Assembly (NCBI GenBank): GCA_026724425.1
Contig: JAIUCV010000229.1
Coordinates: forward strand, 372,001 to 436,000
Origin: Erythrophleum ivorense
Taxonomy: Eukaryota > Streptophyta > Magnoliopsida > Fabales > Fabaceae
Direction: 5' to 3'
DNA length: 64,000 nucleotides
In this document: positions 12,061 to 26,178 of the stretch, one piece after another
Numbering within the stretch: the stretch's first letter is position 1
How the letters are laid out: each line of letters opens with the position of its first letter
Notes under the pieces: generated by a model
The model's input: the letters and a program-made list of their open reading frames with translations, nothing else
What the model was told of the DNA's origin: nothing
Databases searched by the model: none
Translations under genes and position numbers: made by a program

Positions 12061-12071
12061 AAGATGTGCAG

Positions 12072-13184
12072 AAGGGCAAGAGATCCAGATCCCATTTATG
12101 AGTGTTAAGGTGATGATAATTTATGACCGATAGTCTTTATTTTTTGGCAGATAGATGGGTGCGTTTCCCATTGAAGGTTATAGATAAATATTAAAATTAT
12201 TGAATATGCAAAAGGGAAGGAAGTAGACTTATCTATGACCAAAGAAGAAATGCACCGGACAAGGTTTGAATTTTGAAACAGGTTGGTTAACATTAATGGG
12301 TCTATGTACAATAAATAAAAACATACGTAACTAATTGGAACTTGTGGATGTCAGCCACATACTCTGATTGGAACTCGCATTGGAATGCATTTTTAAGTTT
12401 TTAGCTTTTTCCAACCAGCTTGTGTTTTATTTTTGTTTTCAATTTAGTCGTCATCTTTCATTTATATATAAAAATATATATAAATTAAACATTCCGTGCA
12501 ATGCACGGCTACTCATTAACAATGGGACATGGTTTGTGGATTAATGACCTAGAATATTGCCTCGACGGTTTTTCAACTTACAACCTTTAGTTCACATTAA
12601 AAGGTTCAACCACGCCTCTGGGCAAATTGTATCCTTCAATTACCTGCACACTATCTTAAATGTTCGTGGATGATTGTAGTGGCTAAATTAGCTTTGAGGT
12701 CGTATGATGGATTGAATTTTCATAGACATCGTGTTGTCATGGAAAGCCCAAGTATTTTAACATAAATACATGTATACTCCCCATGCTATTATTGCAACTA
12801 TAATTTTAGAATATCAAATCCAAACCGGTACAATTGGTTCTATCCGAGCCAATATCTTACATGCTAACAAATGTGTAACACAATCCAGTGAGACTGGGAT
12901 GGGGGAACATAGAAGAAAACTTAAATCCCCTCCCAAATAATAGAAAATCTCACTCAAGGGACAATCACTATATGCAGAAAGGATCCAAACGCCGACCAAC
13001 TCTGAAATCCCCCACTCACTCAGCTGGTAACAAACAAGCTCACCCCTAATTCCACCAGCCCTTGCATCATGGTTTTTTATCCACCCCTCTAGTTTGGCTG
13101 ATGACATATGGTTAGGTCGGTTTGTGTAAATCAGATCTACAGGCGTGTAATGAATATCCTTATGAATCAATCACCTTCATACTC
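12072..13184. other. Downstream flank of the alpha-adaptin gene, including its probable 3' UTR
   Basis: This is the region 3' of the minus-strand AP-2 alpha gene. A 118-codon open frame on the minus strand (12814-13170) has no domain and lies where the 3' UTR should be, so I do not call it a gene. A hairpin-capable palindrome, CCGTGCAATGCACGG, sits at about 12494-12508. Confidence 0.45.
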
Positions 13185-14074
13185 TCACAAAAGAGCAGCC
13201 AACATTGCCCCGGCATCTGTCAATGCTGCAGGTGCACTGGCTGGTTGAGCCACTGGAGACATTGGTCGCACTTGTGTTGGCCCATGGGATGTTGATGGTA
13301 TACTAACTAATTGTTCCTTGATGAACTCTTTCAACCTGCACACCAGAGATTACATTCATTTGTAAAAGCTGTGGAACCTATTGATAGCATACAGAAATTA
13401 AATCACATACTCAAAGGTTAGTGTAGGGTCCCCTGAAGCAACTGTCATTCGCAACTGCGTTCTATCTGCTGGATCCGTTTCAATTCGTATCTGAGCATCA
13501 TTTCAGTATTAAATCAACTATATCCCACAAGTTCAATAAAAACTATGAATCATTTCCATAATTTGAACTTAAATGTCATTCTCTAAAGTTATTTAATGGA
13601 AAACTGGCAGTAAAACTAAATCAGCTGTTTAAAGTTGACACCGGAAAATAAAACAGCAACTATGCCAATTTGCTAATACTTCTCCAGGAGAAAATCCTTT
13701 CCCCCATCCCATTCCTGTCCAAACAATGGAAGCACTATGCGAATATTAAAAACAAAAACAAAAACAGAAACAAAAACCAAAAAACCAAAAATCAATACTC
13801 AAAGTACAGGAAAATGATCATTTCTGATCTGAACGCAATTGAAAATTGCCTTCTTTTTCTATTCTTTTATTTCAGATTATATCAGAATTCAAGATTATAC
13901 TCCTAATAAGAACTGCAATGCTAGATGTGGTTGGACATGGATACTTACTAAACAGAGCATGGCCCTTGTAGTTTCTGAAAAGAATGTGGTGCTTCCAACA
14001 ATATTGTTTGGATTAGGGTCCTAAAGCATAAAGATAGCATAAAAAATAATAAACAAATATCAGATGTAAAACAA

Positions 14075-14125
<51 letters not shown>

Positions 14126-17100
14126 ATGTATCATACAAGCCCGGGGCAAATTGCCAAACAGTAACTATTGAATAAAGTTGCCATTTCAAGAAGTGGAAGT
14201 GGCCTAACACCTCTAACCTGCAAAATCAATAAGATGAGTCTACAACTTCAAAGCCAGAAGCACCAGCAAACCAGTACATGACATAATTTACTGTTGTTGA
14301 ATTGAGCATTCTCAAAATCACATAAAATTGGCAAACATACAAAATTTAACTAATACTTCATTAAGAGTATATAAATACAGAATACATACTACTTCTTGAA
14401 GCTTCAAAGGTGGTCCAGAGAGCGATCTCCATTGAGGGAAAAATTCTTCAGCAGACACAGTTACAGGATGAAGAAATTTATTTAGAACGGCTGGGAGGCG
14501 AAGTTTAACATTGACCTAGTAAAGGACACAGAAATAAGCAGTCACGCATGTTAACTAGTGTTTCATAGCTTTTGCACATTAAAAAAGCTAGACCCTCCCT
14601 TTAACTACACATAAGATCCATTTTCCCCCAAACTAACCATTAAATTTTAAAGCTCTTATCATTATGATCATATTTGTATAATTTCAATTTCATTAGTAAT
14701 GAGGAGCATCTCTGACATTTCAAACTGCAGTGCTTTTGAACAGACAATTTAGATGTAGCAATTTCCTCTAACCAATCGAGTTAAAGATTGTTAAGCAACA
14801 CGCTGGACTTGTTGACAAACATCTCAAGAAAAAAATTTTGTGCCAATAATATAAAGTGGTCAAATTCCATTTTTTCTTTCTTGATTGATTAGAACATGAT
14901 CAACTTTGTCAGGAATTGAACCCATTGGCGGGAAGTTCCATCAATGACATGTAAAATTGATACGTAAACCACAAGTTTAAATTTATGTACCATATCGTTA
15001 CCAAACTTGTAGGAGAAATCAAGCACAGCCACATCCCTGCTCGGGTGGAGATTAATGACTTCAAGTGGGCATTGCACCTATGCCATCAAAAGACAAGGAA
15101 AAATGTAGACAGATCAAACAAAATTAGAAAGAAGTAAATAACAGAAACAATGGATTTACCTGTGCCCGGGGAGGTATAGTTTCTGGAACTAGTGAGAGCT
15201 CCATCTTCAAATGAGAGGGAGGTAATATTATAGCTTGAACAGAGACAAGCGGAGAAGTATTTTTGTTCCCCAAGAAAAGAATAAGTCGGCCATGATGAGC
15301 TCTCCATTCTGCTTTGATACCAATCTGTTCATATATATAGATTAAGAAGTTGGAAATTTGCAAAAATAATAAACCTGAAATACGACAAAGAGTTTTTGCT
15401 ATAAGTAAATTGCAAAGTGTATATGATTGAAGTTGAACAAAATACTAGAGAGAATTGTAGAAAAATGAAGATATTACCTGAATAAAAGGATCCTCATATA
15501 GAACGCCACTATCCTTCGAGCACAAAGCATGAAACCTTTCTTCAATATTTCCAACGGGCTGCACACAAGTGAGGTGCAATTCATCTTTCAATCATAAAAG
15601 CTTATTGGTGTCAAGTTGTAAAATGCCATGCTAAATGATCTATCACAAAACTGTATTTATTCAAGCAAAGCAATCGTTTTGGTGTCAAGATCAACAATGC
15701 GGTTCAACTAGAAATTGCATTATTTAAATGAAATAAATAAATAAGCATAAAAATAAGTAAAGTAGTATATATATATGAGGCTTTAATAGAATTTAGTAAC
15801 GTTCCATTAACACATTGGGTGAAACAAAAAACCTCACTACTAATTTTGGTATTAAAATCATTAGAAGTACCTGCACAGAATTGGCCTGCGCTTCAGCAGG
15901 TACTATGGCTCTGGCTTCAGCTTCATTACCTTCCAATCCAGTATAAGTGCTCGGCTGAGGGTGCACAGTGCTACTGGGAGGGCCTTCAATAGCCAATGGA
16001 CTCAAGAGATCACCAAGCAAATCTGCCGAGGGAGGTTTACAATCTACTTTTCCATTTTCCTGGGATAATATTTGATTTGCTGAAGTACAATCCTGTTAAA
16101 AAATATTTCAGTATTAAATTGAGAAGCAATGGGCAGAAACAATTATTATGTCAACAAAGATATACCGTAAACAATTCTAATGTTAACCAATAAGATACTA
16201 CATAAAAAGAAAAAAGCAAAAAAGCATAGAGCTGCGTGCGGGAACTAACTACATCACTGCTAGTGCTGGAGCTGGGCATCTTTGGAAGACTAAGTTGGCT
16301 GACAGGTAGAGTTCCATTAGCAGGACTTTGGTCTGTTACAACCAAGGCATTTGATGTCTGCGATTGCTGCTGGGCTCGGAACTTAATGGCACTTTGCTCA
16401 GCAGTATCAATTTCAGTATCTTCAGCCCTTTTGATCAATGCAGACTGAATTTGAAGAAGTGTTATTAACCCATGAATATTTACCTTTAATCAATACCATT
16501 GATGACTTATGTAAAAGACAATTGATCAAACATGACTATGAACAACTAAGTTGCCTCTGAATTAATATTGCAAAAATACCTTTCGTTCAGGGAATTTAGG
16601 CATTTCAGCCAAAATATCCATTAGGGTATCACCTTTCCTACTCAACGCAATATATTCAACAGCTCGTTGTTGTATCTCAACTTCAATGCAGCTCTCATAT
16701 CTAAAAGCATGAGAATATGGGTTAGAACCAAAGGCATCATTACAAATTATAGACGTCTCCATGACAAATGAATTGCAGAGGTAAATCTCACTTTTTAAAT
16801 ATTGCCCATATCTGATTCTGTAGTTCAGGGTCTGGTGGTTGAGTGTGCATCAGGATTTTAGCATATGTTGATAGAAGAATAGGAATAGTGGAAGTCCTGA
16901 AAACAAAGCAAGTATCATAAAAAATCTAAGGCTAAATGGAACAAGTCTAAGAATAAATTGAGATAATTTCTGATTCCCCTTACGATACAGCAGGAAGCTT
17001 CTCGTGTATAATGCTAAATATTTCCTTTGGACTACAACCTGGTCGTCTTGCTAGGTGTCCAAATTCTCCAAGTATATATGCACTAACCTGTTGCAGTGTA

Positions 17101-20100
17101 TGAAAATGAGCAGATAATAGACTAATATTTGACTAAAATCAGACGTCTTCCCTTGCCATTTGATAACATAACAAATAAATTGATCAGTGTGAATGAACCA
17201 ATAATGTTAAGAATTAACAAAGAGTTATTCATAAACATTTGCAACACTCCTCAACAAATTATATGTCTGACCGCAGTGGACCCCCTATGACAACGATTTA
17301 ACTATTTACTTCCCCAGCACTGACCTCTCTCTTTTAAAACAATTTCAGTAGCAGAAAATTTTGAACTAATTATAAAGAAAAGCATTCAAAAGGTGATTTG
17401 GATAGAAATTAAACACTCCTTCTCAGAACTCATAGTGAGAGTGCTAAACTGTATTCTCAATGGATGAAAAGCTGAGGCCAAATCACAGAACTTTGGTGTG
17501 CAAAGCTTTGATTTTTTTGCCTGTGATCACAAAAGACACTTGATCTAGCAGTTTTTTGCAATATAATTTGGCAGATGTTGGATTTTTTTTTTTTTTGGTT
17601 ACCGATTCTGGCTTCCTTGAGAAAAATATATATTAATGTTTCATTTACTCATTCTGGATTCCTAAGGAAACCTGTTACACTCATCATACTCTCATGGGTA
17701 AATGCCTCCCATGCATGGCTTTAATCATTGAATCACACATGAACAGAGTAATCTCATCTACCCCCACTGATATTGCTCAGAGCCTTAGACAATCACTAAA
17801 TAGTAGTCAAAATACACATACCTTAACCATTGTCTCATGTATGGCAGGTTTGTCAAGATACTCTCGAGCCTTTGCTGCTGCATAGGGCTGGTCAAACACA
17901 TGAAAGCTTGACTGAGTGATATATCTACAAAATAAGCAGTTAATTAATAGCTAGAAACTGCAAAATCACCTGAAGATCTTCATTGTTTGTAACAAATTGC
18001 ACCACACGAAACCAGATATCATCACTAATAAAATCTCCAGCCTTGTCAATAAGTTGAAGAATTACATCAACATACCTGCACAAAACAGAGATGGTATGAT
18101 ATCAACATACATAACAGCAACAATAAATCACTTCGTTAATGGTAGTAACTTCCATGCTACTACACAGGTCTATTTTATCATACCATGCATTCAGATCCCC
18201 CCCCCCCCCCCAAAAAAGTAAAAAAATAAAAGAAAGAAGCCAGTTACAGTCAGGTCATAAATTTTTCGTATAGCCAACAAAAAGCTTTTTCATTTACAAG
18301 AAAAAATCATATTATGAAGAGAAAAGAAAAAGAAAAGAGTTTTACTTTAGGGTGTGTTGGTTTGGGAGAAGATATTAAATCTGTTTTAACTATAAAAGTA
18401 CTCCAGGTCCTTCTCCTTGGTCTATTGAGAGTAAGAGCATATACAATGGAATTGTCTTTTTATAAAGAAAATTTATTAAAGACCATATACTATGGATGTA
18501 ACCTTCCCTGAGTCGTCTAAAATTAGAAGCCATATGCACATGAGTTACAAAAGCCAATAATTAATTTTCAGCAAGTATATTTTGTATTGATTGTCTATCC
18601 TGATAATGTAAATTCATTTCTGATATATAGTTCCAGTCGTATGCTCTTTGTCAGTATTAATCAATATCTTCATTTTCAATATAATTATGTTTAGCTAGGT
18701 CATAAGTGATGCCAACAGCTGAAGAAAATCCCAGGTTGCTCTACTCCAGATGTCAGTATACTATAGCAATTTGGACATATTGCATTACCAAGAAAGATCA
18801 GGAGCAAACTTCTCAGCAAGAATAGCTGCTTTTAGTGACAATTCCTCTTGCATTGCAAATTCTGCTGTGTTGAGATACTACAAAACAGTTGATAATCCAG
18901 TGCAATGATTATGCAAGTCATATGTAATCAACTGGTTCATTTTCTTTTCTCTTTTTCTTCCTTTTTTTTTTTTCCTTTTTCTTTTTTTTTTTGTTTGGAG
19001 GGGGGGGGGGGTTGTGAAAGTATTACAATTAGATTTTTCAAGATCACATGAACCCATCTGGATCAAGCTCCATACCTGCAGCAGTTCCTCAACTATATCC
19101 TTCGCATTTGAAACATCGCACATGCCATAAAGCAAATCAAGAGCTCGCCTCCGGATACTGAGTATAAATTGACAGCAGTTAGAAATACTAGTAAAATAAT
19201 AAAAATATGACATTAAGGACAAAGAAGCTAGCTCTGTATAAGACTAGTAATACAAAAGCAACATAATTTTTTAACCAACTTCTCAACAACACATGATAAT
19301 ACTACAGCTAAAGCAAGAAGACTCATTAAAAAAAAAAAACACACATCTCTAACAATATCTCTGACAGAATAAATTGTTAATCAAGTGACAGGTGGGATTA
19401 AGCACAGTGAGAGCTAGCAGCCTAATGCATTGTGTGGTCAGCCCAAATGTGGCATGTCATGCGAGGATCTTCAGCTAAAGGAAAATAGGGAACTGCAACA
19501 GCAGTAGATAATCCCTGTTTGGATGGTAATGGATTATCATAGATCCTTCAGTATTATTGGACAGAAATTTGGTAGTTCAATGCATATAATGTACATCACT
19601 TGAGAACTTTAAATCATTAAAACTTATTAATACAGGGATAATTAATTATTACAGTCTGTGTGAATTGGATTTGTCATAAATTATTAATTGTCAGCAAATA
19701 GGAGGACACTTGTAACCTGATGTCCGGATCCTTCAAAGAGGTAATAATCTGAGCCTGATGTCTCTTTATGATATCTTGCACATCTGTAACCATCAGCATC
19801 CTAGTCATATTTTCCTGCACCGGAATAGAATGTGTTACAAACCACCACACTGCATTCTGGCTGTCAATGTAAGCCTTCTGAACTATGATACAGTGAGACT
19901 TGCTACTGAACCCCCCCCTCCTCACACTGCCCGCGCAGCCCCTCCTCCCCAGGGGTGGTGGTGGTGTGGTGTGGTGTGGGTACACAAAAAAAAAAGAAAG
20001 AAAGAAGGGTAAAAGCAGTAGTTTTTCCCAAAACTCACCAAGCCAAGATATCGAATGTTTGGTTCACGGACAGCAATAAATTTTCCAAGAAGAGCCACAC

Positions 20101-23100
20101 ATTGAGACATCATCTCTTTTTCAGCATCAAGATGCATCACCTGTAATAGGCCAATTAGAATAGAGAATATAACAAAAACACCTCAATGTGATTAAAAACC
20201 CCCCTTGATACAAGGGTAAAAAAGAAATAAAACAATAGTAGTAGTAAGGGCAGGTACGGTGCCCATTAGATGCACTGTACACAGGTGTGCCAGCAGACAG
20301 ACATAGATAGATACAAGACATCCGCACTACACATGGAGGGGGTGCAGAAGAAAATACTAGGAATTAACGTTTCATTCTTCTAATTGTCTCTTCAGTGTGC
20401 AGTTATTATGTGCTAGTATGGGTGAAGAATGGCACAGAGGGCAGTCCTGCATCCATGTGGGAGCATTTATAGCTCTATTTAAGCCATGGTAACATTTGTG
20501 ACTATGTCCATAATAGCATCTATTCAGGTGACTAAGCATACAAATTTATGTATATTGAAATAAATCATAAATATGAATCATTAATGTAATAAAATATTAT
20601 TTTCTGCAACAGAAACATCCAAAAAGCACGAAGACAAGCTACAGCACCACAAAATCATGTCTGAGCCTTTTCAGCTTTTTTAGCCAGTTCAACCAACAAA
20701 TTCATAATCAAAGGATTAGCATTCAAACATAAAAAGTCATCTGAAGTTAGATCATAAGTATGAACAAATTATTTTTGTCAATATTAGAAGACTTGCAATG
20801 AACATACCAAAGCCAGGGCTTCGAAAAGAACAGCATGTGATGCATTGTTTTTGTTCACATTTTTCACAACATCAGTGCCCATCAGTATCCTTTGTAAGAC
20901 CTGAAATGATTAACTCAAAGCTCACTAAAGTTCATAATTTAAATAAAATATTTGAATATATTTTTGGGATATTACGGGCCTCAAACAATGTTCCTCTGGT
21001 ATTCGGATCTTCAATGGTAGGAAAATACTGAAGAGCCCTCATTGTTTTAACCTATGTCAAACAGAAATCTGGTAAGCATTAAGGTGAACTTGCTGGATAA
21101 GATAAAAACACTAACAAATAGCATAAAGTTGATCATTCCCCACAGATGAACCACTTGTATTTAAATCATTAACTTCAAAACAAAAATGTGATTTCCACTA
21201 AATTCACTTTGTTAATGGAGATGAACTTAATTTGCCAATTAAAATCTTATTCAAGTTTACAGTATTAACCATCAAGTACTCCCATAATCCAAAAGATTAC
21301 ATGGGACAGCCAACTTCCAAAAAGATCTATACTAATACTGCCTTAAGTTTAAGCAGAAAGCTAAGTTTTTTGAGAGTAAAATATCAGATAGCTCACTTAA
21401 CTTTACATGTTATCTAGAATAAACCACCAGACAGTACAAAATTGATAAGCATAATCAGCAAGGCAAATTTTTATAAATCTATACTAGCTCAAATGTGCTC
21501 CCCCCCCCCCCCTTCTCTCTCTTCCCCACCATTAATACACAAATATTTTGAAGGAAAATAATATTTACAAACCTGAAGCCAGGGAGATGGGATACCGTAG
21601 TAAGTGTATTCTTGTGGAACATCCTGGTTCCTAGCAAGGCGCTCTAAAATTTTAACACATTTTGGAAGACAGCTCCAATATGCCTCATGGTTGTTTGATA
21701 CCAATGCAACAAAAAGACTCATAGAAGATGTCAAAACACCAAGGTCTCGTTCATCCAAAAGTTGCGCCATCCGATCCATCCTTAAATACATGGTAAAAGA
21801 CATATAAGATACATTTGAAGGACAAAATTATTTAAAAAAAAAAAAAAGCAACATGACACAAATTTACCATCCATCTACATTAACAACATCAGGATTTTTC
21901 CTATACAAGCGCAGCAAACACAAAGCAGCTTTTTTTCTCACAAGTGGTCTGCAGCTGCTAGATATCTAGATCACAAAATGCAGTAACATTAATCATTTTC
22001 CACTCACGCCCACTATTTATAATAATGCACAGTTTCTTACCAGCAACTTCTGTATGTCAGGTGCTAAGGACTCAGCAAATTCTCTCCCACCAATATTTCC
22101 AACCTATTAAATAGAAGACTTAACACGGTGGCAATGAATTAAAGGTTGACAAGGTAAAAGAGTTGTTGTTGTAAAGAGATATCACAAAGTGGTACCAATG
22201 ACATTTAATAAAAAATATATATATCCATGAAATCTAATTTACAAAAGATATTCAAATGAATAATATGGCTTATATGGCACAGCGTTATAAAAATTTGGAC
22301 AAGTGAATATATTTCAAGATTTTGAGACAAAAATTTAGTACACATTAATCTATGACCAATTACAAATAATCTGAAACTATACTCAAATTGGAACAAAATC
22401 AAATATCTGATTGCAAGGCAAGGCATTCAAACAACTATAGCTCCAATAAATGCTTTCAGAGAGATGTATGATCCCACATGGAGGGCCTTTATTGAATCAG
22501 CTGAAAGCCATCAAAATAACATACAGCATTTATGTTGAAGAAACAAAGTTCTACTTAGAATCAAATATGCAAAAGGGAGCAGGAGAAATCTAATGTAACT
22601 AACTTGAAATATAACTATTTCATCTGACAGGCACTTGCATGGGTTTTTCTCCACAATTGTCCACAAAAAAATAGGAAGCCATAACTAAAACTTGTGATCT
22701 TTCAAAATTTACCCAATGCACAAATTAGCATCTGAAACTCTGGACCACAGAAAATTTAAGAAATTGTGTCAGTTGTGAAGACCCTAAAATCTATGAATAC
22801 TTGAACCATCATGGCAAGGAATAAGAGCCATAAAGTGTGAAGATTTTGACATTTCTTTATATGATATATAGGTGTTGCAAGTCTAGATTCCCATGTAAAA
22901 GCTCCTTCATGCCACATGCATTAACAAAGGATAGCAATGCCAATGGTGAAACTTTTACTAGGTTCCTTTTTAGTGTTCTAATTTATGATATTTGGAGAAA
23001 CTCCAACAGTATAATTAAATGACATTTGATCTGAATGAGAGAGTAGGTAATGAAAAAGGTTAAGAGTTTTTCCATTACCATACCATAGTCAATGCCAGAC

Positions 23101-26100
23101 ACTGGAAAGTTTCATTGCGACCAATAATATCATTGCGCACAGTATTTATTGCTAATCTCAGAAAGTCATGGTTCTCATTGAGCAGACTTGATGTTACAAT
23201 GTAACCAACCTGCAGTTATATTTATCAAAATTAGAATTTCTTCTTTACCTGCCATAAATTTCCTCAGCTAGGTAAACAAGTAAATAAGCTGCAAAAACAC
23301 CTTACAAGAATAGAACAAACTAAAATATAGCAATAGATCATTATAGAAAGTCGTCAAAGAAGGAATATTACTTGTTTTTCTGGATACTTTGGAGCAGATA
23401 TCAGAGAAACAGCCTCCATGTGACCAAAATCCACATCATAGCCAAGCATATATATGTAAAGCATTTTCCAAACATATTTTTTTTTCTCATATGGTGTCAA
23501 GCCCTAAAGAAAGAAAGGTAAAAGGTAAATTAAACAAAAAAAATTGTCAAGACATCTGGTTTAGCAGCAACTCTGGAAGATGGGTAATGGATGAGCAGAC
23601 TCTTTTGATGTTTGTGACCAAAAGCACAAGATAAGAAAACGAAGCAACTATACCTGCAAATACTAAAAAATTCTTCATAAAATTTGTCAGCTAATAGTTC
23701 CCTAAACCAAACCCCATAATCCCCGCTTCCCCAGCCCACAACAGAAGTAAAAAAACAAAGTATTTACCAATCAACATTGAGATAAAATATCTCTTTCCAG
23801 TATCACATAACTATGAGATCTCAATACAGAGGTATATAAGGAACAATTATCTAAAGAAAGTGCTATAAAAAATAAAAGTCAAGTAGAACATAAAACAGAC
23901 AATAAAATCAGCTTAGGTGCTAATTTTTTTGATGATAAAAAAATAGGCAAAATATAGACGGCACGAGGACTGGATGAGGATGGACAATAGCAAATACAAC
24001 AAAAAGCAATGCAGCAAAGGCAAAGGTCACATAACAGTCTGTTGCATCCAGTACTAGGACTAAACGAACTCTTCAAACTGAACAATTCTACAATTCTAGA
24101 AACAATTTTTCCAAGATCAAACGATTCTAGAAACAAGCTTAAATCCTATTGGACGTGATACAAAAACTTCAGTGTCAATAGTACAGTTTTCCACCAACAT
24201 ATTAGTTTACTAGTTAGCAAAAGACAATCCAAGTGACATGGAAATCAATGGACATCAATTTCTGCAACAAAATGATGTTCAGGTTTAAACTTGTAAATCC
24301 TGTTGATTTACAAGCAATGCAAACACGTAAATGAGTTTCATCTGATGTAAATCTCAACAAACTATAATAAGGATGAGAAAGCAACACCAAGGCTGTCTTC
24401 CAGGTCATAACAGACTGAAATTTACCACAAGAAACATAAATGCATTCAAAGTGGCAGAAAAGCAAATAACCAAATAAAGCAGTGGTGTGACCACAACCCC
24501 AATAATAAAAGAAACTAATAATATCCTTGAAGTTAATTCCTTAAGGACAATCCAAGTATCCAACAACCAATTGCCACAGTAAGTCTACTACATAAGTAAA
24601 ATCCTCAACCTGTAATTATATTACTCTTCAAATTTAAAAATCCATTGAAATTATAAAAGGGAACAATGAACATAGTGTGAAATAAGCAAAATTTGCTGAT
24701 ACAAAAGAATCTCTATGCAAGGTAACCATTTCTTCTTGGGGAAAAGTAATTCTTCACGTTCATTCTCTGCCACAGCATCGCCACAAGAAGTGAACCCAAA
24801 AAGTAATTATCACTATTTTCATGTCTTTAATCTACCAAATGTGGCAAAATTATAAGGCATGGACCTGGCTTTTAGTACTATGAAAGTGAAATTTCCAGTT
24901 CAGGAGAGCTGAAATATTCAATAAACCGTTTGGCAAACATCAAATTCTCTCTAAACTAACAATTACTCTACCAAAAAGAAAAAATATAAACCCCTTGCCC
25001 TGCATATCGATGTAAAGTCAAGTGCCATTGAGGACTATGAATTTATGATTATTTTCATGACTTCACCAAGAAAACATTGAATCGAATTCTAGAGGACTTC
25101 ACAAGATCTAAAGTTCAAGTTATGGGCTGACTAGACAGTAAATAGCACTACAGTCAACATTAAGTATACAAATAGCTAAGCACGAACTCATTAAATTGCT
25201 TGATCCTTGGCATTCTACATTAACCTGAGTTCTGCAGCCAAAGGGGCACAGGAATCGAATAGAATAATCGAATAGTTCAAAGCATGGACTTAATTGTACA
25301 ATTAACAGGCACTTGACATTCTAGGAATCAACAGACATCTGTTCAAGTCATCCTCACTCTAACACTGTTCAAACTTAATAGTCTAATTATATACAACAAA
25401 AGTTAAAATGCCTTAAAAAACCATGCTCACCATCTGTGTATATCAATTTTGCTCAACATGACTCAGGAGTCAGAATATATCTCTATACAAACTCCTGAAG
25501 AGCTGATCCTAATACTATCAATTGATCCTATTATTTTTGGGTTTCTATTGCTCCAACATGATAATAAACCCGTAAAAGACAATCCACAATGAGCTTGATA
25601 ACTTTAAAAGGCAGAACGCAATATAATTTTTGACCGTGAGAGTTACAGACGAAACATTAATAAACTCCCAGTTGAGTAGATAACTTAGTAAATAATGTGA
25701 ATAAAAATGGGGTTCTAACCCACAATATTTAAGCTGTTCAGATTTTCTTAAATAGAGGAGGAGGGGGGGTGTTTGGGAAAGGTTGAAATAACCTAGTGTA
25801 ATAAGGCTTGGCGGCAAAGGAATTTTCCCTCCTACTAGTGCCCATTACCAACTCGAACCAAGTTAGAAAATTTAAATTTCATTCTTCCGTTGCTCACTCA
25901 CAGAAGTCAAACAACTAGACGAAACATCAACTCCCAATTAAAGAAACGTAACAAAATGAACGAAAAACCAACTTGCAGCATTAAAAAGGAATTATCTTCG
26001 GAAAACAAACAAGCCCAAAATGTGTCTATGCAGGAGAAACCCTAACTTTTTCGTTTTTGAAGCGGGTTCGGATGTTCCCAAGCTCCTTGTCAACCCGTAG

Positions 26101-26178
26101 CCTCTCCTGTTCTTTGTTTTGACAATTGCGGATGTCACTGATGAAAACAGAGAGACCTCTCATACCTGACAACGCCAT
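13185..26178 (-). CDS. AP-2 complex subunit alpha (alpha-adaptin), 27 exons, intact
   Basis: This is the large alpha subunit of the AP-2 adaptor, which links clathrin to cargo and PI(4,5)P2 at the plasma membrane. Exons: 26178-26047, 23503-23372, 23209-23084, 22103-22041, 21965-21868, 21780-21573, 21051-20980, 20900-20808, 20140-20039, 19814-19717, 19157-19076, 18877-18789, 18075-17970, 17887-17822, 17087-16984, 16896-16792, 16700-16580, 16444-16253, 16092-15871, 15558-15478, 15324-15160, 15077-14991, 14515-14390, 14217-14137, 14020-13949, 13490-13411, 13335-13185. They sum to 3054 nt, or 1017 aa, close to Arabidopsis alpha-adaptins. Residues 1-599 form the adaptin trunk (MALSGMRGLSVFISDIRN start, basic KKKY near residue 53, DERDLGVLTSS). 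Residues 600-737 are the Ser/Pro/Gln-rich hinge, and 738-1017 the appendage (GIKAEWRAHHGRL, LDFSYKFGN, FFPQWRSLSGPP). It ends GAMLAALL. No internal stops were found. All introns checked are GT-AG except the one after exon 7, which is GC-AG. Intron 1 is 2543 bp. Confidence 0.95.
14079..14123. repeat. (GA)n microsatellite in an alpha-adaptin intron
   Basis: A run of about 22 GA units lies just downstream (minus-strand sense) of the exon ending at 14137, within the intron between exons 24 and 25. In the transcript it is a CU-rich tract close to the 5' splice site. Confidence 0.95.
20901..20979 (-). other. Non-canonical GC-AG intron (alpha-adaptin intron 7)
   Basis: Exon 7 must end after the codons TTT GAG to keep the conserved frame FE|VLQRILMG. 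The next bases are GCCCGTAAT, so the intron opens with GC. The acceptor is a normal TTTCAG. A GT four bases further in would shift the frame. Confidence 0.7.

Noticed and set aside
12814..13170. 118-codon minus-strand open frame just 3' of alpha-adaptin
   Set aside because: It shows no recognisable domain and sits where the 3' UTR of the intact gene is expected.
19674..20012. Open frames on both strands around 19.7-20.0 kb
   Set aside because: They combine alpha-adaptin exon 10 with intron sequence and a C/G-rich simple tract; the spliced gene accounts for the coding part.
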